A stretch of DNA of 64,000 nt from Flaccisagitta enflata (GCA_965153355.1 OZ231126.1:77190001-77254000); one strand, 5' to 3'. Shown: positions 25,732 through 39,777, counted from the first letter of the stretch. Program-made: numbers and translations. Notes: generated by a model from the letters alone, not told the origin.

Positions 25732-25872
25732 AAGGGATGTGGAAGCCGTTCCCGCTTCCAATTTGGTGGGTGGGATAACTACTAGTATTTGAACTGCAAA
25801 ATGGAGGCGGAAGCGGAAGCGGAAGTGGAAGCGGTATAAGCGGCATCAAAATCGACTGCTTCCGTATCCATG
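25732..25872. mobile_element. hAT-type miniature element, copy A (141 bp)
   Basis: The insert is flanked on both sides by GTCAACTG (25,724-25,731 and 25,873-25,880), a perfect 8-bp duplication. Left end AAGGGATGTGGAAGC; right end, inverted, CATGGATACGGAAGC. The body holds GGAAGC hexamer repeats and is homologous, in the opposite orientation, to the element at 27,903-28,039. Eight-base duplications with ends like TAGGGATG are typical of hAT elements (family knowledge). No coding content. Confidence 0.8.
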
Positions 25873-25954
25873 GTCAACTGGATTCGATAATCGATAGCGT
25901 TAATTGTAATGCATTTTTGCTCTGCATGATTAGCGATATTTCGCGCTTTATTGT

Positions 25955-26215
25955 TCATCGCTTTCACTAATCGTTTTCGTTCATCGCTTTCACTAATCGT
26001 TCATCGCTATCGTTCATCGTTATCGTCCACTGTTTTTGTTCATCAGTATCGTTCGTCACCATTATTGTCACTATCGGTCATCATTTCCGTTCATCATTTT
26101 CGTTCATTGTTTCTGTTCACCGTTAAAGTTCACCGTTTTCTTCCTTCATTTTTGTTCATTATTAACGTTCATCATTTACTTTCGTCATTGTCGTTCACCG
26201 TTTTCGTTCATGCGG
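25955..26215. repeat. Degenerate about 12-bp repeat, TCGTTCATCGTT-like
   Basis: CGTTCATCGCTTTCACTAAT and many CGTTCATC/CGTTCACC variants at about 12-18-bp steps. Frames through it give a Phe/His/Arg/Ser-rich peptide; not called as a gene. Confidence 0.65.
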
Positions 26216-26406
26216 TTATAACGTCAACCTCTTTTTCATTCTTCGCTTCGTTTATGTCGTTGAGACGCCAGTAACAGAAAAAAAGAGAGAGAAAACGGGT
26301 CTCCCATTAATGCTTTGGCAGAACAAAAGCCAACATTAACACAACACAAAAGGTTATCATTAGGGCCCACTAAGGGGCGCAAATGGAAACGACTCAGAAT
26401 GAGAGC

Positions 26407-26409
<3 letters not shown>

Positions 26410-26493
<84 letters not shown>
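26410..26493. repeat. (GA)n microsatellite
   Basis: About 42 GA units, followed by GAAAGAAAG. Confidence 0.97.
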
Positions 26494-26497
<4 letters not shown>

Positions 26498-26878
26498 AAG
26501 AGATAAACAGACAAAGAGACAAAGCGACAAATAAAAAGACAGAGGAGAGTAATGCTGACAATTTTTTTGGCAGACAAACAGACAGAGAGACTGACTGACT
26601 GCAACACAGATAGAAAACCAGACAGACATACAGACGGGGAAACAGGAAGAGAAAGTAAGTGAAAAGAGAGGCCCAAAGAGCGCCGAAAGTCGAGGGAGAG
26701 ATGGAGATAATGGTCGATCCGAGTTCTCTTATCTCAATTAGCCGCGGCTAAATTACGACTTTTGGAAAAATTGCTTTTAATTTCGGTCTAAGGCGCCTCT
26801 GGTGGGAGATTGAGTAATGAGCCAAGGGCGTTCATTTGTTAGCCAATGACATAACCATTTTCCAAAGCTCTATCTTTT

Positions 26879-26981
<103 letters not shown>

Positions 26982-27363
26982 ATTCCGCTAATCAAGCTCT
27001 CAAGTGCGCCCGTGACGGCTGTGAAATTAATTAAATTTCGCCCTCTGAGCAATTATATTCGGCATCAAACGATAATGGCATCCGGCAGATAAAACCCGGC
27101 AATTTCAAGACCGGCAATTTCAAGACCGACAGATGAAACCGGAAGTCAGTTTTCCATCTTTTCAAGTAGATTCAGCCGCTAATATCATATTTTTGGTAAT
27201 TTCATAATTTTGGCTGCCATATTCTTCCTCCTCCTTATCCGCCGCTAAGATATTGTCTGCTGCTGTATTTATATAATTCGGCATTTACACTCACACACAA
27301 ACATAGAATTAGCCCGAGGCAAAAAATGAGGGCCGAAAAAAAGCGCCACTTGAAAACCCAAGA

Positions 27364-27518
27364 AAACAAGGCCGGATACACGGCCACCAGTTGCGGAAGG
27401 GTGGGCAGGGGCGGAAATGTGCGTTTTCACACTTTTCGACTCGATCATTACGGACGGACGGACGGACGGACGGACGGACGGACAAAGCCTCTTATAGAGT
27501 TGCATGTCCGCAACTAAA
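27364..27518 (+). mobile_element. Hairpin-ended repeat family, copy 4 (TTGC subtype)
   Basis: Starts AACAAGGCCGGATACACGGC, then CCAGTTGCGGAAGGGTGGGC. The core is a pure GGAC run (about 27,451-27,483), and the end is the hairpin AGTTGCATGTCCGCAACT (27,498-27,515) followed by AAAA. AGTTGCGGA near the start is the exact reverse complement of TCCGCAACT in the hairpin, about 115 bp away. Confidence 0.85.
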
Positions 27519-27601
27519 AAAAAAGAATGAGCGCGGAATTTGACGGCCCAGGACCAGGAAACATTTTTCATTTCTTTTTTTATTTCTCCCTACCCGGATT
27601 T

Positions 27602-27604
<3 letters not shown>

Positions 27605-27678
<74 letters not shown>
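27605..27678. repeat. (CT)n microsatellite
   Basis: About 36 CT units. Confidence 0.97.
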
Positions 27679-27681
<3 letters not shown>

Positions 27682-27902
27682 CCCTCGCCTTTCACACTCC
27701 CCCGACATAATTTTTCTTTGCGTTAATTTCAAGTTTTATTCTTTTTAATTTCCCCCTGGGCGGTTTTTAAATAACGATGATTAGATTCTCATTAAAGCGA
27801 AAATGAGGGAATTTGCCCGCGATAATCGAATTTCCAGACCCACTTTTTCTTCTTTCCCTCTTCCTGGATTTTCTTTCGGTGGTTATTGGTAACTGTTGGT
27901 AG

Positions 27903-28039
27903 TAGGGATGTGGAAGCGCTCGGTTTTTTATGCCGCTTCCACCGCTTCCACATCCGCTTCCGCTTCCATTTTACAGTTCAAATACTTGTAGCTATCCCAT
28001 CCTCCAAATTGGAAGCGCTCAATCGCTTCCACATCCCTA
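27903..28039. mobile_element. hAT-type miniature element, copy B (137 bp)
   Basis: TAGGGATGTGGAAGCG at the left, CGCTTCCACATCCCTA at the right: a perfect 16-bp inverted repeat. Flanks are GTTGGTAG and GTTGGTAC (7 of 8 identical), fitting an 8-bp duplication. The body is rich in CGCTTCC and matches copy A at 25.73 kb. TAGGGATG closely resembles Ac-type hAT ends (family knowledge). Confidence 0.8.
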
Positions 28040-28968
28040 GTTGGTACCTGTTGTTGGCTGATGATAAATGTTGATAGCTGTTGATAGCTGATGATTGCTG
28101 CTGGTGGTCGTTGGTCGCCTTAAGTAGATGACATGATTTAAGGTTGCAACCAGGCATAGTTGTCTAGCGGAAGTATATCCACTCACCGTGTTATAACATA
28201 ATGCATCAGAGCCTATGCCCTATCTGTCACACCACGCCACTTTCCAGACCATTTCCACGCGCTATTCTCTCTCATCTCCACCACACCAAATTCATCTCTC
28301 CGCTTTCCTGGGCTCCGGAAGAATTTTGAAAGTGATTAGTCGACCGCAGAGTTGAGAGATCTCGTTATGCTCAGCAACGCCCCCCCCGTCCCCCCCCCTC
28401 GTTATCGCTTCAAAATTTCATTGGTGGAAAGAAAGAGAGTTGAGATTGGAGAGAAAGGGAAGTAAGAGAAGAGTAGGAAAGGAAGGAAGGAAATAATCTG
28501 GAAAGGATAGGAGGCCATGAGAGGGATGACCGAGGTCATCAAAGAGCGAGACAATGAGATTTAATTGTAACAATTTAAATCTAGATTTGGGCAACTGTCG
28601 TTAAGTCGCGTCAATTAAGAACGCACTGAATAGGAAGTATCTACTTCCGATACATCATTGTACATCATTGTATCATCGTATCGTATACATCATTGTACTC
28701 GGAACATGGATTCCCAACCAACACGCAACGCCCTATGGAATGGTTGGCATGAACAATACAACGTCCCACGCATTTTACTATTTATTTTAAGGGGGGGGGG
28801 TATCGAAAAGTGGATAGTATTTGGCAAGAGTGTAGAAAAATGATGGAAAACGCAAATGAAGAGGATGGGGGGTTTATGACGGTGTCGGTGGAGGATGAGG
28901 GACTTTGGGACTGTATGCAACAAAAACCTACTTCCCCCCAAAAAAACCAAGAGAGGGAGAGAAGAAAA
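28040..28968. other. Unassigned sequence
   Basis: Includes GTTGATAGCTG/GTTGGT microrepeats (28,055-28,115), poly-C and poly-G runs, and a TCATTGTA direct repeat (28,655-28,700). No gene supported. Confidence 0.4.
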
Positions 28969-29186
28969 ACAAGGCCGGATACACGGCTACCCCAGTCGCG
29001 TGCGGGTGGGCAGGGGCCGTAATTGAGGTCACCAGATCATTTGGGCAGGAGCAGTGAGGCCAAAAACCTCAAAAACCCAAAAAAAGTAAAGTGTGACGGA
29101 CCGACGGACGGACGGACGGACCGACGGACGGACGGACGGACGGACCGACAAAGCGGGTTGTAGAGTCGCGTAGCACGCGACTAAAA
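28969..29186 (+). mobile_element. Hairpin-ended repeat family, reference copy (TCGCG subtype)
   Basis: Best complete copy. Layout: AACAAGGCCGGATACACGGC, then CCAGTCGCGTGCGGGTGGGC, about 90 bp of spacer, a GGAC/GGACC run (about 29,096-29,148), then the hairpin AGTCGCGTAGCACGCGACT (29,164-29,182) followed by AAAA. AGTCGCGTGC at 28,994 equals the reverse complement of GCACGCGACT in the hairpin. A 3' hairpin directly before CTAA plus a GTCY-type tetramer core is the plan of Helentron-associated interspersed elements such as DINE-1/mini-me (family knowledge). No protein is encoded. Assignment is inference from structure. Confidence 0.8.
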
Positions 29187-29750
29187 ATTTCATTTCACCT
29201 TGTCGTAATGGAGGCTTAATGGTTTTGCTTAATTCTCAGTCGATCCTTAAGTGGAGGCGGTTGGCGGGTGTTGGAGCGGAGACCGGTAATTGCAAGAGAG
29301 AGAGAGAGAGAGAGCAAAGGAGACAGACAAGAAGACAATGAGAGAAAGAGAAATATTAACGACGTTTGGCTGAGAGGGAATTGAAATGAACTAATTGTTT
29401 CCCTCTTTATTATAGGAGCTCTAACAACGTTGTTTGGTTGCGTGGAAAGGCAATGAGAGGGGGGGGGGCACTTCCATGAGCTTCCATGGAAAAAAACGAC
29501 TAAGTTAGGAAGGTAATGACTGTCTCGCACTTATGTAAGTCTGTCTGTTGAAAATAAGGGTCTATGTAGTATGTACATTACGAACACAGCTTACGAGTCT
29601 CTTTTTTTCTTTTTAAAGGGATTGCTTCAGTTATTAACTAATAACCATTCTGAACCAGCTTCAAGGACTTATCATATTCATTTTTCTTCTCGAGAAAAAT
29701 GGTTTGTTCTCAAAACCTTCAAAATTAAAACGTTTTCACGCGTGAAGATA

Positions 29751-29852
<102 letters not shown>

Positions 29853-29953
29853 CATTTCCTATCTTTTCTCACTTTCTTAATGGTTCTCATTTTAGGAAAT
29901 GTTTTAATTTCAAGAGGAGCATTGGAAATGTCTCTCAATTAAAGCCATTTACT

Positions 29954-29956
<3 letters not shown>

Positions 29957-30028
<72 letters not shown>
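29957..30028. repeat. (GA)n microsatellite
   Basis: About 36 GA units, about 110 bp from the preceding CT run. The two are inverted copies and could pair into a cruciform or hairpin. Confidence 0.97.
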
Positions 30029-30031
<3 letters not shown>

Positions 30032-31107
30032 TGAGTCTCATTTTGGTGCTTGAAACTGCTAACTGCTCACTTTTTCGCTTCAATTAACTTGGTTGTAGCT
30101 TCACGATCTCAATTTGGCAATCCTTGTTATACTGCTATCCTTCCCGCTAGTTTGAGTGCTTTCTATATCATTGTTGTAATATTCACGTTTTCATCGTTAA
30201 AACATACTTACCCCCTTTCAAGTGGTTGCTGTAAGATTGGTTTTCTGTGACACAATCCCCGATTAGTCTCACTTATTTACTCCTCAGTGCATCAAAAACC
30301 AATTGCAAAGCTCTGGTGCCCTTTTTCGGCATATTTCATGTATCTTTCTATTGTAAACACTTTATGGCGATGAATGCAAACGGTTTTGAAATTTAATTGT
30401 TAAAAAAGTAACTATCACGGTTCACGTCTAATTCCTTCTTTCCTCCAATCCATTTGCGCCCACCTCTCACTTTCGTCTTTAGTCTTTTCCCCTTTTTACC
30501 TTTTGAACTTTTCATTCTGCCTCCTTTTCCCCGCTGCCTCTTTACAGCCTACAACTTTCACTTAAATGCGATTACTACATCTGCCCTTTTTTCAATGTTC
30601 CTCTAATTTCCATCTCACTGTTTTTTTTCCCTCACTTTTTTCTGTTACGTCTTTCCCATCTCTTTTTTTCTCCTCCCTGTGTTTTTCTTTTTTCTTCCAT
30701 TCCTCCATTCCTCCTTTTCTACTTGCCTCCTTTCCTCTTTGTTTCATTTTCCTCTTCTCCTTCCCCCTTCTCTGCTCTCCTCTCCTCTTTTCATCCTTTT
30801 CTCCTTGCCTCCTATCCTCCGCCCCTCTTTGTCTCATTATCCTCCTTTCCTTCCTCCTTCTCTGCGGTCCTCTCCTTCCTTTTCTGCCTTTTCTCCTCTC
30901 CTCTCCTCTCTTTTTTTTCTTTTCTCTGTCAGTTGTGTCCACCTGATCCGTGCCCGAGTCATGAATCCCAGTTAAGCTTTCCATTCGTCGTGATTGTCGT
31001 CGTTGTCGTTGTCGTTGTCGTTGTTGTTCTTATGGTTGTTGTCGTAACTTCCTCTTTGCGTCGTGAGATATATGGCATAAATTTGTACGCTAACACCCGC
31101 GGGAAGT
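30029..31107. other. Pyrimidine-rich intergenic sequence
   Basis: From about 30,420 to 30,940 the plus strand is mainly TCC/TTTC words; around 30,988-31,040 TTGTCG triplets. Long frames are composition effects. Confidence 0.45.

Positions 31108-31200
<93 letters not shown>
31108..31200. repeat. (GA)n microsatellite
   Basis: About 46 GA units. Confidence 0.97.
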
Positions 31201-31201
<1 letters not shown>

Positions 31202-31384
31202 AGGAGATAGAATAAACAATGTATGGAATTCTTTTTTCTTGGCGATTGTTGGTTTCATGGCATCTTGCAGCTTTTATGTTGAATCGCTGAAATCCCTCAA
31301 TCCTATTTCTCCTTAATTTTAGTTTGGATCAAGACCATTTCCAGGCTTTCCATTCTGCCAGTCTGCCTGCCTCCCTGTGAGTCT

Positions 31385-31664
<280 letters not shown>

Positions 31665-31754
31665 CTCATGGCATTTTGGTGCGTCCTCTCTCATTCTCTG
31701 TCTCGTTTTCTGACCGCCTGGAGTCTCTACAAATATCCGAAGGGTCAAAAGAGG

Positions 31755-31830
31755 GAGGATAATGGCGAGGAGGAAGAGGAGGTGGCAGAAGAGGAAGAGG
31801 AGGTGGCAGAAGAGGAAGAGCAGGAGGGTG
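31755..31830. repeat. GAGGAAGAGGAGGTGGCAGA tandem repeat
   Basis: About three units of a 24-bp purine-rich repeat. Confidence 0.65.
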
Positions 31831-32921
31831 AGAAAGAAGACTTAAGGCAGAACAGCCAATTGTTTTATTCAACATCGACTAGTTCGACAAATATTGACCT
31901 CACCATGATTTTCTAATTTGATCTAAAAAGATACAATTACACTTACCATGTCCACTGATGCTGTTGCACTTTTTATTTGTGTCGTAAGAATTTAAAAATC
32001 AATTTTTATTTGACTTTTTATTCCTCTGAATAAAGTCAATGCATTTGATACACAGTAATCATCCCAGGAATCAGGTCTTTCAATCGAAATAAGAACAAGA
32101 GAAAATGTTGAAAAGAATGAAAAAAAAACACAAAAAGAACATGAATGGAAAGAAACAAGAAATGGATAAAAGTGGATGACAGGAGAAGGGCTTAGGGAAC
32201 CTTGTTAAAAAAGGAATTAACTCTATAAAATGTTGATCGTACAGAAAGTAAACTGTCCAATGCGAACACTTACAGATATCAAGACAAACATGAGCTACAT
32301 ACAGACTGGCACGTATACGGTATAGATCAATGGAGAAAAGAAGGAGGGAGAAGACGAAAGGCGAAAAGGAAATTCCAGATGGAAGGAAAAAAGAGAAGAA
32401 AAAAAAAGAGAGGGAGAAAAAAAATGTGATTTTTATTTTGGTCATCTTTTCCGTTGATGTCCAAATCTGAAAAGCGAAAAAAAAAAGAGTTGAAAGGCGG
32501 TCGACCCCGTTTGACCCAAAACTCGTCCCTCCTACCAAACGCATTTATGCCTCATTCCTCGCCCAAATGGTCCACCGGGGGGGGGGGGGCGTGTTTATGC
32601 TGACGACCATAATCGCGTTTATACTCGTTAATCGCCTTGACAGCTCGAACGCTTATTCATGAATTTCATCCCACTCACAAAGGAGTTAGTTAGAGAGCCC
32701 GTGAACAGAGCAAGTGAACAAAGCAAGTGAGCAGATCGTGCGGAGTGAGCGAATGGACATAGCGAGCGACCAAAAGGCCCATCAAAAACGCGATTGCGAC
32801 ATGCAGAAACAGGCCAAAAGTTGGTTGGTGGAGAGGAAATAGTATTTATGTGTTGATGATGGGGTTTGAAGGCGGCGCCTGCGAGTGCGTTGAGTACAAC
32901 GACATATTCAGTGTTTATGGC
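31831..32921. other. Unassigned sequence
   Basis: A-rich stretch (32,090-32,480), a poly-G run (32,577-32,589) and degenerate GAGCAAGTGA words (32,700-32,770). Nothing supported as a gene. Confidence 0.4.
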
Positions 32922-33161
32922 TTTTTAGTAGCGTGCTACGCGACTCTACACCCCGCTTTGTCGGTCCGTCGGTCCGTCCGTCCGTCGGTCCGTCGGTCCG
33001 TCCGTCCGTCGGTCCGTCGGTCCGTCCGTCCGTCACACTTTACTTTTTTGGCGTTTATGGGTTTTTTGGCCATGCTGCTCCTGCTCAAACGCTCCACTGA
33101 CCTCAAATATGGCCCCTGCCCACCCGCACGCGACTGGGGTAGCCGTGTATTCGGCCTTGTT
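32922..33161 (-). mobile_element. Hairpin-ended repeat family, copy 6
   Basis: Reverse orientation. Hairpin AGTAGCGTGCTACGCGACT (32,927-32,945), GTCGGTCCGTCC core (about 32,958-33,033), a spacer homologous to the copy at 28.97 kb (CACTTTACTTTTTTGG, GACCTCAAATATGGCCCC), then GCACGCGACTGGGGTAGCC and GGCCTTGTT (33,153-33,161). Confidence 0.85.
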
Positions 33162-33659
33162 CATAAGACATAGACGTTCTATTCAAGCATGGCATGGGTT
33201 TATAGAAGAAATCTTCATTGGTGTAAGTTTTATTTGGGATAATCAGAGACATTTGGTTACTGGAGACCAACAATACGTAATGGAAGAACGGAGCGCTCAC
33301 CGCCCTCCTCTTCCCCCCTCCTCACGTTTTATTTCGAGTATCCATAAATTGAAATGTAGCCATTTTTTCATCTTAAATCCCTGCCAACCAAATTTGAGTC
33401 ACCATCCTACCATCCAGGGCCTCAGCCTTTCTACATTCTCCTCTTCTCTTCAACTTGTCGACCTCGACTACGCCCACAATTTTAAAGCCACGACCTCTTC
33501 CACACGCCCACGCAGTTCTTAACCACGACCACACAACCAAGCTTCTTTTTCTTCGCTCTTTTCCGACCCTCAGCATTTTTTTTCTTTCTCCCCTCTTCTA
33601 CCATGTCTCCAGACTCACCAACTTCTGCCAGCTGACTGCTAGGATTTTTTTACACTTTT

Positions 33660-34127
<468 letters not shown>

Positions 34128-34268
34128 CTCTCTCCTTTCCTTATTTTTTTCGCTTCTTCTCTTTCTCATCCTCTTTGTGACCCCAGCACTTGATCTCTCA
34201 CTTGAACCATGATGCTCATATGCGTGTGTATGCTCCGCCTACAATGCCGCCAAAAGGACCATCCTGTT

Positions 34269-34465
<197 letters not shown>

Positions 34466-34553
34466 TTTTCTTTTTACAGCCAGTGAAAAATATATCAATG
34501 CACAATATATCGAAAGCGAAGAGATTTTGTGGCGTAAAGCAAGGATCGAGTGA

Positions 34554-35249
34554 CTCTTGATTAACTCACTATTGCAGGATTTTTTTTCTCGAATGGATTG
34601 TAGACTAACATGACCATACAGTTGAAGATAATTGCAAGATAAGATAAAAAAAAAGAGTATGATATGGGCTCAATCAAATTCCGTCAAAAGGAGCACAAAT
34701 TTCCCGTCCGACGATCCTTTCTAAAGAAGAAGGCCTTCTTACCCACGCCCTCTGGGCCTACTACGGGTCGCCCTCGGGGCTGTCACCCTTCACCCTACGA
34801 GACTGTCACCCTTCACCCTTCACAGTTCATCACGTGACTGGGTCTTGACCTTTTTTGGGCTTAAGGTCAGCTTAAGGCCGCCATTTCTTTCTGTTTCCTT
34901 TTGCTTGACCGGAAAGCGCAATTATGATGCGTGACACGCCAACCGCACTTTTTGGAAGAGGATAAGGACACTGAGAAGGAGGATGAGGAGGAGAAGGGGG
35001 AGGAGGAGAAGGAAAGAGGAGGAGGGAAAGGGGTAGATTAAAGGATGGGGGGGGGTTTTGTCAGGGAACAACGTCTTGAGGAAGTGGAGACTGGAGAATT
35101 CATCGAGGACAAACGGATGTGAGGTTGGTGATGAAGGAGTAGAGGTGGGGGAATAGAGAAGATTGTGAATTTGTTTGATGTTTGGACTCATCTCGTCTCA
35201 TAATGTGTCAAAACGTTCTTAATTCGTTTATAATCATCATCGTCATCAA
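34554..35249. other. Unassigned sequence
   Basis: Short CTGTCACCCTTCACCC direct repeats at about 34,785-34,822 and a GGAGGA polypurine patch near 34,975-35,040. Confidence 0.4.
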
Positions 35250-35282
35250 CTTTGTCGTCGTCGTCGTCGTCGTCGTCGTCTT
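35250..35282. repeat. (GTC)n microsatellite
   Basis: About ten GTC/TCG triplets. Confidence 0.9.
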
Positions 35283-35566
35283 CATCGTTGTCGTGGTTCT
35301 CCAAACACATTTCTATATAAACACGGGCGGCTGTACTTAAGGGACCTTGGTAGAGAAGAACGTCAACAGAGTTTGTGATTGGATAGAAATGCCGTATTCA
35401 TGTTTGAATCCTTTGTGACAAACGCAATTTTTCCTCATTAGCCAAGATTGTTTAGCCTCGCTTGGCCACTCTTACCCTCGAGACAAAAATCGGAGGAAAT
35501 ACAGGAATATATATAAGCGAAAAATAAATGAGGAAGAATGAGAACGAAAAAAAATGAAAGAGGACA

Positions 35567-36431
<865 letters not shown>

Positions 36432-36469
36432 CTCTCTCTCTCTCGCTCTCTCGCTCTCTCACACATTTT

Positions 36470-37665
36470 CTGGCTCTCAACGCAGAAATGCAATTACGAT
36501 AACTTTTGTGCCAAACTAAAATCGATATCTTTTTCCATCATTTGTACAGCCTCTGATATGTAATTTGAATGTACACGTACGTGGCACGATTGCGCACGCG
36601 TTGCACGTAAATTCTCGCCAAATTCACATTTTCTCTCTCATTGTCGTTTGCGCACTTGTACGTGTACAAAGACTTCTTTCCCTGTGGGTTGAGTATTTAC
36701 AAACTGAGTTTTACAACTAATTCAATACCTAGCCTTTCAAGTTTGGCTCTTAAATTCTTCATATTCTTCGGAATTTAAAGGGGGAAAATGAACCTATTAG
36801 TACACGCTTGCGTTTGTTTGTTTTGTTTTCGTTTTTGTTTTTTGCTGACTTGAATTTCACACTTGGCCGTTAGTGCTTACACAAGTGTAGCACAAAAATT
36901 CTAGCTGGTGCGCGCGTATTCAAATACTTGGCACGAATGAATGAAAGGTGAAACGCTTTTCTACGTGCTTTTGTGAAGGAAAGGAAGCAAGAATGGCGAC
37001 GAATTATCTTCCTATTTTGTTCGACGGGTTGAATGAGAGCGAGAGGGAGGAACGCTGTACAGTGTAGACTGTACAGTGTAGACTGCCTCGGTATGTACCG
37101 CTTCCCCTTCCATGCGCTCTCTATCAACCTCGTCGTCGCTTTCAAGTTACAACCCTCACCCGATATTCTTTCGAGTTTGGGGTGGTGTTTAGACATGGAC
37201 AAATCTAAAGGAGCTACGGCGGGGCCAAGGGCTTCGAAGGGGGAGGGAAATAGGCAAAGACGCCATGAAAATGAAGAGAGAGGGAGGGGGGGGGGAGGGG
37301 ATGAAACAGAATTTGGCAATCAAATTACCCTTATTATAAAACCGAACATAGAAATAGTTCTCAGCAACTTTCTCCTAACCAGTCTTCCTCACCTTGATAT
37401 GTACTATAATGGATTTCAATCAACCCACCCTTTAGAAAAAAAGACGTTTCATTCTCACGGCTTCCGCCAAAAGAAAAAAAAGAAGAAGAAGAAGAAGAAG
37501 TGTTTCATTTGTGCGTTTCCGACTTTCTTCTCGATGATTCCCAGAAGTGTGATTTTTTTCCTCGGTTGTCAAGGTGCTAAATCGCGTTACCAAGGGCGTT
37601 ATGAAGCGTTGTTAACAACCGTTGCTAAGGACAGACAAGAACGGCCTTGGCACTCTGCCAGGTGG

Positions 37666-37669
<4 letters not shown>
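36470..37669. other. Unassigned sequence
   Basis: Contains a short tandem repeat of TGTACAGTGTAGAC (about 37,056-37,085), poly-G (37,287-37,300) and AAG triplets (37,483-37,500). The long plus-strand frame crossing it is not supported by domains. Confidence 0.4.

Positions 37670-37712
<43 letters not shown>
37670..37712. repeat. (GA)n microsatellite
   Basis: About 21 GA units. Confidence 0.95.
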
Positions 37713-38584
<872 letters not shown>

Positions 38585-38668
38585 AAATTTCTCTCTGATT
38601 CTATATCTCTCTGTGACTGTCCCTCCCTCTATCTTGGTTACTTTCCTTTGCTCACTCACACTAAGTAG

Positions 38669-38796
38669 AAACAAGGCCAAGTAGGCCAATAAGGTGTGGA
38701 TCGTCGTACGAATGCGTTACCGACAGACCGACAGACCAACCGACAGACCGACCAACGGACACAGCCAGTTATAGAGGTGCTTTGTCGCAGCTAAAA
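38669..38796 (+). mobile_element. Hairpin-ended repeat family, copy 2 (GGTGC subtype)
   Basis: Starts AAACAAGGCC, holds ACCGACAGACCGACAGACC as core, and ends with hairpin AGGTGCTTTGTCGCAGCT (38,775-38,792) followed by AAAAA. Its last 60 bp closely match copy 1 at 7.69-7.75 kb (ACGGACACAGCCAGTTATAG), so these two form a subfamily. Confidence 0.75.
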
Positions 38797-39066
38797 ATAT
38801 GATACATTTTGTAAAAAGTATATACCTAAGGAATTTTGATAGCTTTTCAAAAAAACTATGTTTTAGGTATGTGTATGTAATGGAAGCTTACACTTTATGA
38901 ATATCCGTATTTTTTCAGATTTTCTTTAAAAATTCTAATGTTTCTTATATGGATAATTGTACATATGAGGTTTATATAGAATAAATTGTTGCACTCATCA
39001 CACACGCACAAAATCACTCGTTCACTCACCCACTTACCCACTCACCCACTCACTCATCCTCATGAA

Positions 39067-39180
39067 CTAGTCCAAAACAATACTATCAAAAGTAACTTTT
39101 GCTTGGTCTTTTAATGAATCTTGTAACTCAACTAGGTTTACTGATACGTTCACGGAGGACTTGGAAGTAGAGGCAGAAAC
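39067..39180 (-). CDS. Possible terminal exon, unknown protein
   Basis: On the minus strand the end reads KVSASTSKSSVNVSVNLVE then LQDSLKDQAKVTFDSIVLD and a TAG stop at 39,067-39,069. Composition is unlike the surrounding repeats. An acceptor-like TTTGTCACCCAAG precedes it (near 39,182-39,194), downstream of a GA/CT array that could serve as a pyrimidine tract on this strand. I recognise no family. No upstream exon is identified and the frame could be chance, so this is a weak call. Confidence 0.22.
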   Translation of the reverse strand, partial: VSASTSKSSVNVSVNLVELQDSLKDQAKVTFDSIVLD

Positions 39181-39210
39181 CTTGGGTGACAAATGAACGA
39201 AAGAAGCAGT

Positions 39211-39216
<6 letters not shown>

Positions 39217-39265
<49 letters not shown>
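39217..39265. repeat. (GA)n microsatellite
   Basis: About 24 GA units. Confidence 0.95.
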
Positions 39266-39269
<4 letters not shown>

Positions 39270-39577
39270 GAGGGAAAGAAAGCGAGAGCGATTTTAGTAT
39301 GAGGTCATAATGCAAATCAAGGAAGCTCGCCGTAAAAAATGCTGCAACGGACGATGACTGCCTCAACAGCCGCGCTCAGTAGCGCAGCAGGGGGAAAAGC
39401 GACAGGAAAGAAAAAAAGCAGCTGCCACTGCAGCAGCGTCAGTCTCAGCAACGGCAGCAACAGCAGCAGCGTAAAGGAAAAAGCTGCTGCGCCTGTTAAA
39501 ATCCTGACGCGAGACCGAAACATTACATGAATTCCGTAGATTCAAAAGAATGGAAGAAAGAAGAACTTAAACGGACG

Positions 39578-39772
39578 AGGAGAGTAATGGGAGGAAAGGG
39601 AGAAAAGGGAGGAAAATGGAGGAAAGGGAAGATAGGGAGGAAAGCGTGGAAAGGGAAGAAAGGGAGGAAAGGGAGGAAAAGGAGGAAAGGAAGAAAAGGG
39701 AGGAAAATGGAGGAAAGGGAAGATAGGGAGGAAAGCGTGGAAAGCGAGGAAAGCGAGGAAAGGGGAATAAGC
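39578..39772. repeat. GGAAAG/GGAGGAAA polypurine repeat with about 90-bp duplication
   Basis: The word GGAGGAAAATGGAGGAAAGG occurs near 39,608 and again near 39,698, so an about 90-bp block is tandemly duplicated within a 9-10-bp purine repeat. Confidence 0.75.
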
Positions 39773-39777
39773 GACGC

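Noticed and set aside
28658-28950. Short overlapping frames on both strands
   Set aside because: They lie over TCATTGTA direct repeats and a poly-G run, with no domain or splice support.
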